Positions 1-11,396 of a DNA stretch of 64,000 bases are shown one piece after another. Below the pieces are notes generated by a model. The model ran no database searches. It was not told the origin of the DNA and saw only the letters and a program-made list of their open reading frames with translations. The stretch's first letter is position 1. Each line of letters begins with the position of its first letter. The translations under genes and the position numbers were made by a program. This DNA comes from Adineta vaga (taxonomy: Eukaryota > Rotifera), in the NCBI GenBank assembly GCA_021613535.1, contig CP075493.1, positions 16,058,001-16,122,000 of the forward strand, in the 5' to 3' direction.

Positions 1-615
1 AAATTCGAGGGACACAAAAAATCTTGGAGGATCCACTCTTCCCCCTTGCATAAAACTGTGTCTATTGAGATGTCAACCATTCGTGAATGGTGATAGCTGA
101 GGTGAACCTAGTAATGTTAGCTAATCTCACCCACACCCACTTTCTAAGTAGTCTTATTGGTAAAAGACATCTCGGCCGAAAACCTTATTGCTCAACTGAC
201 ATTAGCTGATTCAGCTCTGCACAATAGCTTCAGTACCTAAGCACAGAAAAACTGAACTTGTCGACAGCTAGTTATGTTTTGAAAATGCTCGGCACTTTGC
301 AAAATTAATGAAAGTTATTTAGCCAGAATATAACATGGTATTTTTGTTGAGAATTTCATGGCGCATCTTTTCATATAAACTATTGAGCCTTTTCGTTGAA
401 TTGAAAATGATCCAGCGACAAAAAACTGAGAGACCAATTTATTCTATCCATTCATTAACATGTGAATGTTAGAAAAAGCATATGATAAGCTCACAAAAAC
501 AGAGGCATGGATATCAAAAGTACAGCAGAGAAGGCATCGAATAAAATGAATAGACAACACCATGAATTTTTAGCGAAGGAAGGGACAAACAACTAAATTA
601 ATGTTCGTGTAGAAG
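1..615. other. Intergenic, no gene recognised
   Basis: No convincing coding exon is visible on either strand. The only notable sequence is a short C-rich telomere-like tract (CACCCACACCCAC) near 128-140. Confidence 0.5.
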
Positions 616-1398
616 TTAAGTGTTAGCAACAGGGGGAGTGTTTGCATCATCCAGTGACACCGAAACTTTATTTTGCCGTTTCTTCGCTGCCCACAACTTG
701 CTAACCATCTTGTATGTCGATTCACGTGCCGATTGTATCTGATTCCAGCAAGTGAAATAGCAGATCAAATAGAAGCCGGGTGTTGATATGATGAAAACGT
801 CAATAATGTATAGTGGATTCTTCGTTTTCATAGCTATTTTCACAAACCACATTAGAATCAAGCCATAGAATATGCATAGAAGTGGATAAACGACAATCAG
901 GATCATGTTTATTATAACCTTGACGTCTTGAGCGCAACGGTTGAGAGCAGTGTGGATATGCACCAATAAATAACCGAATACTAACAATAGAATGATGAAA
1001 AGGAATGTACCGATAGCGATGACTATTTGGTCAGTGATTAAGTTGTCTACAACCACCTCAATCTCGTGTCGAAACTTCTCCAGAGCTCCACTGAACGCAG
1101 CAATCGCAGCATTTTTAGCGCGTTCGATGGTGAACTCAGCAGTGCCTGACAATGTTTGATTGATATTCGCGATAACTTCCATTGCATCCTCTTTTATTTT
1201 ATCGGTTGCTTTATTCAGTAGGTCTAGTATATTCTGCATGATGTTGTTAAAAAATCTTTCCGTAGTGCTGCTAGTCGAAATGCTGTTCAAATTATGAAGT
1301 ATTTCGGAGCTAGTCTGTCGAGTTATATTGACGAAGCCGGTGGCAATGTTCGATAGTGCCTGAACGGTATTATTCAGATCCACGATGAGTTTGTCCAT
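616..1398 (-). CDS. Hypothetical three-TM membrane protein, 260 aa
   Basis: This is a single-exon reading frame starting at the ATG whose first base is 1398. The N-terminal half (residues about 1-125) is polar and helical, with several N-glycosylation sequons (NNT, NIT, NQT), and resembles a long coiled or bundle-forming segment. Three hydrophobic segments follow at about 126-150, 160-186 and 195-215. A short basic C-terminal tail comes last (KKRQNK). A membrane location is inferred from these segments. I do not recognise the family. A (CT)n microsatellite lies just upstream of the start, in the putative promoter or 5' UTR. The length and the consistent hydropathy make it a likely real gene, but its function is unknown. 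Confidence 0.65.
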   Translation of the reverse strand: MDKLIVDLNNTVQALSNIATGFVNITRQTSSEILHNLNSISTSSTTERFFNNIMQNILDLLNKATDKIKEDAMEVIANINQTLSGTAEFTIERAKNAAIAAFSGALEKFRHEIEVVVDNLITDQIVIAIGTFLFIILLLVFGYLLVHIHTALNRCAQDVKVIINMILIVVYPLLCIFYGLILMWFVKIAMKTKNPLYIIDVFIISTPGFYLICYFTCWNQIQSARESTYKMVSKLWAAKKRQNKVSVSLDDANTPPVANT

Positions 1399-1447
1399 TT
1401 TTTGTTTTTTTTTGTGATTCTAAATGAAGAGACAGGATAATCACACT

Positions 1448-1456
<9 letters not shown>

Positions 1457-1488
<32 letters not shown>
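1457..1488. repeat. (CT)n microsatellite
   Basis: An uninterrupted CT dinucleotide run lies about 60 nt upstream of the start of the 616-1398 minus-strand gene. Read on that gene's strand it is a GA repeat. Confidence 0.9.
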
Positions 1489-1489
<1 letters not shown>

Positions 1490-1491
<2 letters not shown>

Positions 1492-3350
1492 CATGACACA
1501 ATTCCAGCTGCTTTCAATAAACTCATTTTCGATAATAACAAGAACTGAAAGGAGCAGCGTAGTAATGAGAAGAAGACAGTTATTGGAACATTGTCAGTAC
1601 ATGATAATTTTTGCGTCGGTACCCTGATCATCCTTGAACAGATGCGCGCGAACGAAGTATTTCTCGTCTTTATATAGTTTCTTAAATTTTCGAGAAAATC
1701 CCAAAACATTGACTTGCTTAACGACATAATGCAATGCTAAAACTATTGGTCCAAACAGATCTTCGCATGTTTTACTGCGTAACAAAGCTGTTAGCGCAAT
1801 TCCTGTGAGCTCAAAATAAGAAACACGATCGAACTAATTGCGCCATGAATAAAAAAAACTTTACAAACGTGCGTGTCACAGTCTGTTATGTCTGGATCGT
1901 GAGGTGCGTTCCGTTTGTAATATGTCGTTGCCAAGGTCTCTGCCAATTCCTAGATTCCTGTGACTTTTATCCATCAGAAGAGAGAGCAGAAGGAAATTTT
2001 TTTCTCTAATATTATGTAAGATGAAGTCATTTTATGATCAGACCTCGAAAAAAATGTATAAAAAGTAACTGTCATTTTGATGAAATTCTGACAAAAAGTA
2101 AGTAAATTCACGGAATTTTGTATGAATAAATAGACGATTCAATTTTCGCAACAGTAGAATATGTGGACCATGTGTCAGAACCAAAATTTCATTGGAATAA
2201 TAGACCGTTTCTGAATATTTTTTCGATCTTCTTGGGAGAATGACTTTGACTTAGATAGTATTGGAGAAGAAGACATCCCCTCGTTTTCTCTTTCGATTGA
2301 TGAAAATCATATGTGTCTAACTGCTTTCGTTCTTGAGATATTCAAAAAAGCAGTGAAACATATTATGTTTCGTCACATATTACTAGATGCGGCATAAAGA
2401 CTACAACAGTTGGTACCTGGCAAATATCAGAGCATGGATAAATTATAGAATCTTTAGGTTGTTAAAAAATGCACTGGGAAAAGCTCTACAAAAACTACAT
2501 AAAAAATCCTTATCAAAACAAAAAGTTCTTTCAAAAAATTTTATTATGCTAAATACGGTGGAGCCCAGCATTGTCATATGATCCGTTCATTTTAGGTGTA
2601 GCAAACATTATCTGAACAAGCACTTAGAGATTTCCAGAGATTTCACGACGCATTTGTTAAAAAGAACCAAGATTATATAATTTACATATAGTGTGATATG
2701 CGCAAAATACCGAGTGTTATAATATTTCTGCCGTATCCGATATAATTTAGAAAAGGCTGTCAAGTTGATGTGACAGAAAAGCAAGAGATAAAGTTAATCT
2801 AAGTTATAACTTACAATTTTAATAAAACTGTCATATAACTTTGACAGAACAACAGATGTTAAAGTGTTTCTGAATCATGGTAATCACGTGAGAAAGTACG
2901 TTATTACATAAATGATTAGTCACTCTCAGATCTGTAGAGCGTCCACATGCATTTAGATGCATTTTATCTGTGTGTCGTAGTCTTTTAAACCAACCAATTT
3001 GCTTATTCCTTGATGAAAACAAAATAAAATTCATTATAAAATAAATTTATTTATCGATATATCAACCTGATCGTTGATTGAATAATAACAATGAATGTCC
3101 ATTGATCAATCTGAACAGTCCGATAACCGAAGAGGAATTTCTGTTTCTCACTTCTTGGTCATGCGTCAAATAAATAGTATGCATTTCTATTATTAAGGAT
3201 CATAAGTTCGATATAATGTGAGAAAGATTTTTCATCAATTGTGCAAAATTTTAAAAGCATGTCTTGAATAAAATAAATAGGTGCTGCCAGTTCAAAAAAT
3301 ACGATTTGTACAGGATTGCTAAAAATATTGGACGTATGATAAAAGGTATG
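1490..3350. other. Intergenic, no gene recognised
   Basis: AT-rich DNA with only short, low-complexity reading frames. None has a recognisable domain or a coherent splice chain. Confidence 0.4.
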
Positions 3351-4586
3351 TCATGTATTTTTAATACACACGGATGCTCTCCTTCCATCGACATCCGCGA
3401 TCGTTCGATTATTTTCTGTATAGCTTGACAAACAATAACTATCTCTGGAGTTCACGGGTAGTATCCTATTTCTTCGGAGTGCAGTACAATAAAAATATTT
3501 TCCTTGCCAGTTTTCTCCTTTCGTCAAATGATTTTTGCAGAAACGCTCGAAATCTAATATTTTCCTTATACATCTTCCTGACCGGGTGTTTGTATAAAAT
3601 TCAGTCATATAAATATTTGATGGATAGACAAAAATTAGCCAAGTAATATCTATCGGAATAAGTGGCAGTATTTGTACTATGACTTTAAAAACATATTCTA
3701 CAGTAGAAATTCCACAGTGCAAATACGTCTGCCGAAAAGGTCTTATTGGGTACCATATTTGATGTGGAATGATACAGAGAATATATATAATTGGTGGGAT
3801 GAATATAAACAAATGTTTTCTTAGTAGTTTGAAAAAGATTTTTTTTCTTGATGCCTGCACAGTACCATAGTGATATATATATCGGGCAAAATGAATCAGA
3901 ACGAGTATAGTTGCTAGTACGTAGATGAGACCGCCAAGAAAGCTAGCCGTAAGAAACCATCGCGTTGTTCCACGTGACTTTGGTGTTGCATGTGGTACAT
4001 CCCATTCACATCGGTAAATCAGCATTGTTACGTTAGTTATAGTAGTCAAAGAAAAAGTAAGAAGTAATGTAATGACGGATCGCCACCGTGTCGCATTCAT
4101 TTTAAAATTAAAGCAAGTGATAAGAGCACGTTCAGATGCAACGAGGGCACTGAGGTAAAGACACAGCGACGAGGCCACTTGATCTCCAGTCTTTTTAAAA
4201 AAACAATGAAATATTTCAGATAGTTTTTGATTATTTCTGAAGGGATTTGGTTTGAAGTATTGCACAGAATGAGTAATTGCAAGCAATACACTTCCGATCA
4301 TAGATATAATTGAGTAAAGAATGAGATAGACACCGATGTTGGTACGGCGTAAACGTTTACAACCTAAGAATACCTCAAGACTGAGTAGATTATTCAAAAT
4401 TGATAAACATAGTTTCGTTATATATATAATTAGATAAACATAATCCGTATCAAATTGCATTTGCTTTTTGTTTAGAATTCGATTTGCACAGTTTACACCC
4501 TCGTAGCATGGATTGCACTGACAATAGCTTGTATTCGAAGATATGCTTAATATGAGTAGACCATCATTTAAACATTGAGAAGACAT
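3351..4586 (-). CDS. 7TM receptor-like protein with EGF-like N-terminus, 411 aa
   Basis: The single exon starts at ATG 4586. Residues about 5-35 are Cys-rich (CQCNPCYEGVNC), resembling the end of an EGF-like domain. Seven hydrophobic segments follow between about residues 45 and 335, the topology of a G-protein-coupled receptor. The last has the motif ITWLIFVYPSNIYMTEFY. A polar, Ser/Arg-containing cytoplasmic tail ends the protein. Family knowledge: bdelloids carry many EGF-plus-7TM orphan receptors; ligand and coupling are unknown. A second, internally deleted copy lies at about 26.13-26.59 kb on the other strand and shares the blocks LNNLLSLE, GCKR.RR, TWLIFVYPS and YMTEFY, which supports this being a real family. 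An additional upstream exon with a complete EGF module or signal peptide is possible but not identified. Confidence 0.7.
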   Translation of the reverse strand: MSSQCLNDGLLILSISSNTSYCQCNPCYEGVNCANRILNKKQMQFDTDYVYLIIYITKLCLSILNNLLSLEVFLGCKRLRRTNIGVYLILYSIISMIGSVLLAITHSVQYFKPNPFRNNQKLSEIFHCFFKKTGDQVASSLCLYLSALVASERALITCFNFKMNATRWRSVITLLLTFSLTTITNVTMLIYRCEWDVPHATPKSRGTTRWFLTASFLGGLIYVLATILVLIHFARYIYHYGTVQASRKKIFFKLLRKHLFIFIPPIIYILCIIPHQIWYPIRPFRQTYLHCGISTVEYVFKVIVQILPLIPIDITWLIFVYPSNIYMTEFYTNTRSGRCIRKILDFERFCKNHLTKGENWQGKYFYCTALRRNRILPVNSRDSYCLSSYTENNRTIADVDGRRASVCIKNT

Positions 4587-4700
4587 CTAGTAAGTGTAGT
4601 GTGTTAGAAACAAAATTTTCAAATAAATCTAGTTAGGCTACACCTATAGAATATATAGGATCATACTAGAAGATCTTAACCTATGCTGAAAAATTAATTG

Positions 4701-4760
4701 CGGGAGTGGATGGGGTGAGAGTGTGGGCCTTCTTATGATTTATACCAACACCCTCAAACT
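4701..4760. repeat. Telomere-like hairpin, diverged copy
   Basis: A G-rich arm (GAGTGGATGGGGTGAGAGTG) and a C-rich arm (CCAACACCCTCAAA) are separated by about 17 nt. It matches the hairpin family seen at 6945, 23704 and 26063, but is more degenerate. Confidence 0.5.
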
Positions 4761-5278
4761 GGTTAATTACCAGCAGAAGTTGGGTGATACTAACATTAAT
4801 ATCAGATTGGGAAAACTCTGTTGACGATTACTTTTGTCATCATTTTCAGGATTGTTTGAATAGTTGAAATTTTTCGGACACTCTCGATGCACTTCTTCAA
4901 TGTCTTACAAGAGATTTTTTCTATTACCATTCACTATCTTTCTCTTCACCACGATTGGCACCTATTTACTCACCTTGAAAGTGGAACTGATAACTTATCT
5001 ATGTCATGCAATAAAATTTGACAACTGTCTTCATAAGTCTTTTTCTCTGAACGGAAGAATGGAATAGTAGAACAAAAAAAACGCAATACATACTCACCAG
5101 AATATTGATTCTGTATGATGTGTCAATAATTATGTTTTAATATTGTTTTACTCCCTATGTTTTTTTTCTACATTGTATGCGATCAAAAAAACGTCAATAG
5201 TACAAATAGGCACCGTTCATTTTTTATTGGTCTTTTATTCTGAAAGCAAGCGAAATTTAAACGAGTTTCTGTGTGACA
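4761..5278. other. Intergenic, promoter side of the ART gene
   Basis: No supported gene is seen. The region is AT-rich with poly-T and poly-A runs and presumably contains the 5' region of the ADP-ribosyltransferase gene that starts at 5279. Confidence 0.35.
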
Positions 5279-6901
5279 ATGTCAGTACGTGAAATTCAAT
5301 CAGATTTTATAACGGACAATGAATGTTACATTAACTGTCCTAAGAAGAAGACTGCTTATGAATGGCATTTAAATGATAGAAATGATTTTGCATTAAAAAA
5401 GGCCAAAAAATTTCGTTTACAATACGAAAAACTATATGTTGCAAGACACTGGCTGGTAAGTTGAGTTTATGCCATTTTCAACGTGAACTATTCGTCTCAC
5501 AAAAGAAAATAGACACACGACTTGATTAAATATATGTTCATGTGTTTATATAACTTGTCTTTTGATACACGCATGCTTCTTCATATAATTTTGAAGAAAA
5601 GAGTAACATAGTTTTAATCTTGCAGATCAGAAGTTGCCGAATATTCCACGCTGAAAATACCTTTCTGTATTATTAGGAACGCGCATCCACACTAAGCGGA
5701 CAGACAGCTATCTAAATAGACACAGACCATTGATGGAATGACGGTTTCACAATCAGAGAAAAATGTTACGTAGATACAAGTTGCAAAACTAAGATACTTT
5801 ATGCTACGTGATAGATCTCCGGTTCCAGCGTTTTGATTGCATTCGCAGGATGTGATCGGTTGTACAGATTACATCAGATGTATCATTCCTAACATAACCT
5901 TTCTATAAGACTGTATTTTCCTGCGATACTCATCTAATCTTAACCTAGTATTTCAGTATTTAAAAGACGTATCAACAGAGAAGTACACGTTCAAAAACTA
6001 GGACACTCAACACAATTAAAAGTCTTGTGTCCCATTGGTTCATAGCGTCTGCATTGAAGATGCATGAAATAAAAACTTCTTCATGAAAAACTCTAAACTA
6101 ATTCGAAGTTTTACATTGTAAGCTAACTTAATTATAATTATTTTATTATTTGAATAGATCACAGTTCTTCTAAGATTAAATACAACAGTAAAAGATTTGG
6201 TTTATGCCATTCTAAAGGGTTATCTGAACGATATCAATATGCTACCGGATGCGAATATTTGGCAAGACATCATCACAGACCTTAAAACTGCTGGAGCAGA
6301 GAATGAACCAGTGTATATACTTCGAGCTTACACTCGTTCACAAACGTTCAGCAAACAAATCAATAATGACATGGCTAAAAATACGTATCATGCACTCAAA
6401 CTATACTGTACATCCCTTAACTGTAATGTACTAGCACGTACACAAGATGGTATTCAGGCTTTCGTTGCTATTCTATTCCATCCAAAGTTAGATAAATACT
6501 TGTCTAAAGGTAATTTTATCGTATACAGAGGCTCTATTATTGATAGTGCCAGCGTATTGGAAGGATATGAAAATGGTTCCATAATTATAACTACTACGTT
6601 TCTGTCGACTTCAAAAGACCTGGCAGTTGCTGAGATATTTGCTGATCCTGATTCGAAACAAACAAATCAGATATCACTTTTGTGTGAATATAATATTCAT
6701 AATTATCGACGCACAGCTCTGGAGATAAAAACAGTTTCAGACAATCCAGACGAAGAGGAAGTCTTAATTTATCCATATGTTCCATTCCAAATCCGATCAT
6801 TTAATAGAAAAATAATGGAAGTGACTGGAAATGAACGGATTGAAGTAGTCTTGGAGGAAATCGACGACGACAAGAAGAATGATAACAGTGAGAGACACTA
6901 G
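5279..6901 (+). CDS. ADP-ribosyltransferase (arginine-type ART), two exons
   Basis: Proposed model: join 5279-5455 and 6158-6901, 306 aa. The donor is GTAAGT after a complete codon, and the acceptor TTGAATAG also leaves phase 0, so the frame runs through a 702-nt intron. The C-terminal two thirds show the R-S-E layout of clade-R ADP-ribosyltransferases: an arginine in VYRGS, an STS block in TTFLSTSKDLAVAE, and the catalytic acidic motif near EEEVLIYP. These enzymes transfer ADP-ribose from NAD+ to target proteins. There is no signal peptide or membrane anchor, so it is probably cytosolic. Bdelloids have large ART families of this type. An in-frame TTG at 6197 is not the start, because the frame is open upstream back to the acceptor. 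The exon 1 assignment is inference. Confidence 0.75.
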
Positions 6902-6944
6902 TACGGATAGTCTCCACTAATGTGCAATGTGGGGCATAGTCAAT

Positions 6945-7029
6945 CTTGAGAGTGTGGATGGACATGGGTATGGGTGTGGGGTAAGAGGATAGTCAGACCC
7001 ACCCACACCCACACCCACACCCTCCTCAA
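6945..7029. repeat. Telomere-like hairpin (copy B)
   Basis: Starts CTTGAGAGTGTGGATGG and continues with TGGG/TGTGGG units. A core of about 16 nt contains GGATAGTCAGA, followed by (CCCACA)n and CCTCCTCAA. The arms are reverse-complementary telomere-like tracts, and the core resembles that of the copy at 26063 in inverse orientation. It abuts the 3' end of the decayed Penelope element, whose reading frame runs into it. Confidence 0.75.
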
Positions 7030-8400
7030 TTCGACCATTGATTATGTTGTTGTTGTTGATTGGATTTGGTTGGGTGAGAATCATCTTCTTTCGAATAGAG
7101 TCAGCAGCTTTGGCTACATCTTTTTCATGTTCTTTTAATCGCTTGTACGTTTGTCGAATAATTTTACCGCTATAAGATTTGTCACAATTAAAACAAGATA
7201 TTTGATAAGCGACACCTGATTTACTGTGTGCACTTAGAGGATATTTAGTGGGAAAATACTTCTTTGTTTGATTTTTGGTTTGATAAACAACTCAGAGATT
7301 TGCTGTGGGATCATGTTTCTTGATAATCTCTTTAATTTTTTTTCCGTATGAATAACTTGGTGCACCTATATAAGGGACTTGGATATGTTTATTGATTTTG
7401 GTTGAGCGGGATTTGTAATTGGTGGGGGTTGTTTTGATTTTTCGGCTTGTTTACGTATTATACCTTCAACAAAGTAAGATGGATACTCATTGAATTTAGC
7501 CATTGCACGGATATACTGTAATTCATCATTCAAGAGCTGATCGTTAGAGCAGATTCTAAAGGCTCTGTAGATTAACGGTGATAATGCTGCTGTTCTGTAA
7601 CTTTTTGAGACTAAACTGGTCCATTTTAACATGAGTTTTGTGGTGGTCTTCTTTCTATATAAGGTAGTATCAAAACCACCTGGATGACGTTTTACTAATA
7701 CGTCGAGGAACGCTATGGAATTGTCGACTTCAGATTCAAGAGTAAATTTAATACATGGATGGAATGTATTTAATAATTCACGAAATTCATCTTGATCTGC
7801 ATCGGCTTTAAAAATTGTAAAAGTATCATCAACGTATCGACGCCATGCAAGTAATTTTGAATTGTTGTTATTTAATAAGCCAGGTAAATGTTGTTCTTCG
7901 AAATGTCCCATGAATATTTGTACAAGTATTGCTGCCAACGGAGAGCCCATAGAAACACCATCAGTTTGATCATAATATTTGTTGTTGAATATAAAATGGG
8001 TACGTTCAGTAGTAAATGCTAATAATTCACGGAAATAATGCTCAGGAATAATTGGTCTTAATTTAGGATCGGTATAATATAATTTATTACAAATAATTTC
8101 AATTGTTTCGTTCACAAGAATATTGGTAAAGAGACTTTCAACGTCAAAACTTACAATTTTGGTGTTGTTTGATAAATGGGAATGGTCTGTTAAGAATTGT
8201 AAAAATGCATTATTATTTTTTAATGAATATTCCTTGTCACGTATCGGTTTCAAGATTTGAGCTAAAAACTTGCCAAGACGATAATTATATGATTGAATAC
8301 ATGAGACAATAGGTCTAAGAGGTAATTACTTTTTGTGAAAAAAGATATTCGTCAGCTTTATTTGATATCAAATTATTAATATCACCAGACATTTTTTTAT
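7030..8400 (-). pseudogene. Penelope-like retroelement relic: RT plus GIY-YIG
   Basis: The minus strand encodes a reverse transcriptase core, open from 8253 to 7366, with motifs for PLE RTs: SFDVESLFTN, GVSMGSPLA, YVDDTFTIF and AFLDVLVKR. Upstream of the open frame the sequence continues as RPIVSCIQSYNYRLGKFLAQ after a frameshift near 8300. Downstream, the RT-endonuclease linker (YIGAPSYSYGKKI, KKHDPTAN) is in another frame with a stop near 7290. A GIY-YIG-like region follows (SCFNCDKSYSGKI, KRLKEHEKD) at about 7200-7080. Such elements replicate by target-primed reverse transcription. This copy is 5' truncated, frameshifted and has at least one stop, so it is inactive. It ends at the telomere-like hairpin. 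Confidence 0.85.
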
Positions 8401-8635
8401 AGAAAATGAAACGATATTTTACTTTTAACTCGTATATACTCTCAAATATATTTTAGATATCAATCCATTGATTGTTGCTCAATATTCTTCATAAATTTTT
8501 CGATAACAAAAAACAGAGACCTAATTAAATTGATTTTGAAAGGTAAACGTGATGTATATATTCAGAATGTCAAGCTCAATATTATTCAACATTCAAAAGG
8601 GCTTATGGATCTTAATGTTTATGTTCTCTCGTTAC

Positions 8636-8844
8636 TGTAACGATAAAGACATCACCTCAGGGGGTGATATCAATATATGATCATCTCTCCCAATCATGTG
8701 TATCCTCTTGTTCTTGTCTCTCTTCCTCTCTCTATATAAGCGTGCATTGTATTGTAGAGTGGTTACACTCTGGGTATGTGAGATAGCCGAATAAACATCT
8801 ACACCGTGAGAAGCGGTAAGCTACTCAACCAGTTTGTCGTTACA
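8636..8844. mobile_element. Solo LTR, 209 bp, 5-bp target duplication
   Basis: The termini are TGTAACGA and TCGTTACA, a perfect 8-bp inverted repeat with the canonical TG...CA ends of an LTR. It is flanked on both sides by GTTAC (8631-8635 and 8845-8849), a 5-bp direct duplication typical of LTR retrotransposon integration. Internally there is a TATA box (TATATAAG, 8733-8740) and a polyadenylation signal (AATAAA, 8790-8795), in the order expected for a plus-strand LTR. No internal domain flanks it, so it is a solo LTR left by recombination. Confidence 0.8.
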
Positions 8845-8849
8845 GTTAC

Positions 8850-10196
8850 GCCATAGGTATGAACGAATTTCAGCTACTTTTTTTACACGGTATTAACCTT
8901 TTTTTCATTTGAAATGCATTGTTTATATAATTCTGATTGATCGAAACTTGAAGTCAATAATAGTCTTCTTTTATTACATTTATTATGATAATATTGTCGA
9001 AGAAAAATGTCTAGAACTTCGTCTTTTGTTGGAATTTTACTATGTTGTTTAGTTCTATTCATTCTCCTGTTCATTTTGATTATTTAAGTTCCAAGGAACG
9101 TTATTCTGTTAGCGAAAACCTAATGTATCTTACAAGTTTTGTAGTCTTAAAAGAAAATTAACGATATACTCTATTCCCTCTGTTGTTACAGTGGGGGAAA
9201 AAACAAGTTTTCGGTAATTAAAATACTTCGGAATTCAATCATAAATGGTGTAAATATGATAGAATAAAAAAACAAGTTTGTTAGAGCTATGGAAGTACTA
9301 TTAATATTTAACAGATTTGGTGCAATTAGTGATAAAAGAAATATTTCTACATTGAAGATAAAAATAATAAATTAGATTATTCTCATAGATATTCTGAGAT
9401 AAATATTAGTGCGGTACAAAAATAAAAGAAATATTCCTCGCGGGACAAGTCAATATAAATTTTATCCCGTCCTGTCCCGCCCTAAATCTTAAATTTTCTG
9501 TCCCGCCGATCTCTGTTCTCTACAGGCACGGTTTCTATTAGTTATTTTATTCTTCTTATTTTACTGCTACCATATAACTTTTTTGGAAAATGTGCTTCAT
9601 TTGTCATAGCAAAGTAACGGCGGAGATGTAATTGTTTGGAAAGAGTGGTTCAACGTTTGCAGTTTTCATGCTAGTCATACACCGTAAAAATAATTGTTGT
9701 TTCATCAAATGGAAACTACTATAAGAATTCCTTTTTTTGACGTTCGAATATAGGTATATTTTGTGAGTGCTCTGAAAACGTAAGCATAAATTTCTGAATA
9801 CAATACACGAGACCAATAAGAAGAAGACCATTCAGTTTCTTTTTTATATCATTTTTTGTATATTCAACAAAAGCAGTTTCTATGATATTATTTCGATATA
9901 GTTAATTATTCTTGATTCACATGTGTTAGAAATAAACAATAATGTAGATTTTAGTTTTAAAGAAAGCAGTACAATGTCAGATTACTGTCCAATGGCGGAA
10001 TTACACTTCAGAATGAGTATGAGTGACTTCTCGAAAGATAGGATTTTTTGTCAGAAAACGTCGATCAGAAGTCGACTGTTGTTGACCAATATATGATGTG
10101 GGTTCATGTAGATTCCAATTTGGTTTTAGTGCATCATTTCGATGTCCTGAGTCGACTTTTTGCCCGATTTCAATTTTTATCTAAGATTCAATCTTA
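8850..10196. other. Intergenic, one small TE-like patch
   Basis: No gene is supported. At about 9437-9515 there is a cluster of repeated TGTCCCGCC / GCGGGACA words in otherwise AT-rich DNA, perhaps a transposon remnant. Small minus-strand frames at 8883-9074 and 9604-9831 have no recognisable domain. Confidence 0.4.
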
Positions 10197-10829
10197 TCAT
10201 AGTTGATATGATTGCAACAAGAAAAGGATGAAAATCAATAAAATAAGGTGACTTACGTAGTATTTTTTGTTGACTCTTACTTCATCGCTCCCAGTAACCA
10301 CTAAATGTCTTTTAGATTCTAATCGCCATCTCAAGGGTATGGGTCGTTTTATAAAATATCTCATTGATTCCATCTCAATTGCTTCTCTTAGTCGACGCAT
10401 ACTTGACTTCTCCAACCAGCAGCACGTACAACAACAAAGATAAACTCCAACACATTGAATTCCAGAAGCGGCTCCAATCAATATAATCCATATTGGTGCT
10501 TTCAAAACTGCTGTCAATATGCTACCAACTATATATAGTACAAATGAAAGCAATATAGATATCGACAAAAAATATATAATCATTTTTTCAATGATAGTTG
10601 ATCTCCGTGCATGATTGATATTATCAATTGATTCGTAAAATTCTTCTGGATGTATAATTCCAGATAATGATGCAGGAAAATCCGAATTGAATTGTTTACT
10701 TTGACAACTTTCTGTAAAAAATAAATCGAAGATACATTCATAAGAACCTATGTGATAGAAAAGTAAATTGAATTCACCTTGATGCTCTTGTATAGTGATG
10801 GTTCTTTGAGGAATAAATGATCCCAACAT
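10197..10829 (-). CDS. Hypothetical two-TM membrane protein
   Basis: The frame begins at ATG 10829 and is 210 aa if unspliced. Two hydrophobic segments lie at about residues 83-107 and 112-135, the second followed by a Cys cluster (CCCCTCCW) that may be palmitoylated. A basic, polar region follows (RRLREAIEMESMRYFIKRP). A consensus donor (TAC|GTAAGT) near 10252 suggests that the last hydrophobic stretch of the frame is intronic and that the true C-terminus lies in a downstream exon I could not place. The upstream frame 10830-11001 is a candidate N-terminal exon, but I could not join the frames cleanly. I do not recognise the family. Confidence 0.5.
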   Translation of the reverse strand: MLGSFIPQRTITIQEHQGEFNLLFYHIGSYECIFDLFFTESCQSKQFNSDFPASLSGIIHPEEFYESIDNINHARRSTIIEKMIIYFLSISILLSFVLYIVGSILTAVLKAPIWIILIGAASGIQCVGVYLCCCTCCWLEKSSMRRLREAIEMESMRYFIKRPIPLRWRLESKRHLVVTGSDEVRVNKKYYVSHLILLIFILFLLQSYQL

Positions 10830-11001
10830 GATTGTTTTTGTTATTGTTTTGCCTATGATATTTTCGACGAAAACTGAAAGTTAGAACACACAAAGGAATA
10901 TACCCAGGCTTAGTTTTATATACGTATATATCATGAATCACTACAGCATCAATGTTCCCAGTATTGTGATCCGGAAGTAAAGACACATATTGTAGGTACA
11001 T

Positions 11002-11396
11002 TTACCTTCAAACCGATAGGTATCGATAATTAAGAGAAAAAAAACGATATGATGAATAAGAGTGATGCGTGACTTGTGACAAGGAAAATTATATTTTGAA
11101 ACTGAATGTTTTTTTTTCTATAAGTATGGAAGAAATATTTTCAACGTTCTACAATGTATAAATATAGCAAGGATCTTTTTAAAGTGCAATACTATTTCTG
11201 AATTATCTATTGGAAGATGGAAATAATAGAGAGTTCGTCGAAAATGTTTGGCTTTGATGTTTTTACTTGTTTTGTATTAAATAAAGTTCAAATGAAGAAT
11301 TTTTTGGTAGTTAGACTGAATCACAATGACATAGGGTCAGGTAGGAATAACGAGAGTATTGATGGTTGATTCTAGTTGAATCATTCATTTTGTTAG
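11002..11396. other. Intergenic, no gene recognised
   Basis: AT-rich sequence with no supported feature. Confidence 0.35.

Noticed and set aside
2387-2581. Small Lys-rich ORF
   Set aside because: Low-complexity frame in AT-rich DNA without splice partners, signal peptide or domain.
6945-7029. True chromosome end or interstitial telomere
   Set aside because: The tract is two-sided (G-rich then C-rich around a core) and flanked by other sequence, unlike a one-sided telomere array.
8883-9074. 63-aa minus-strand frame as the N-terminus of the Penelope element
   Set aside because: Separated from the RT by about 480 bp including the solo LTR, with no recognisable motif. The link could not be supported.
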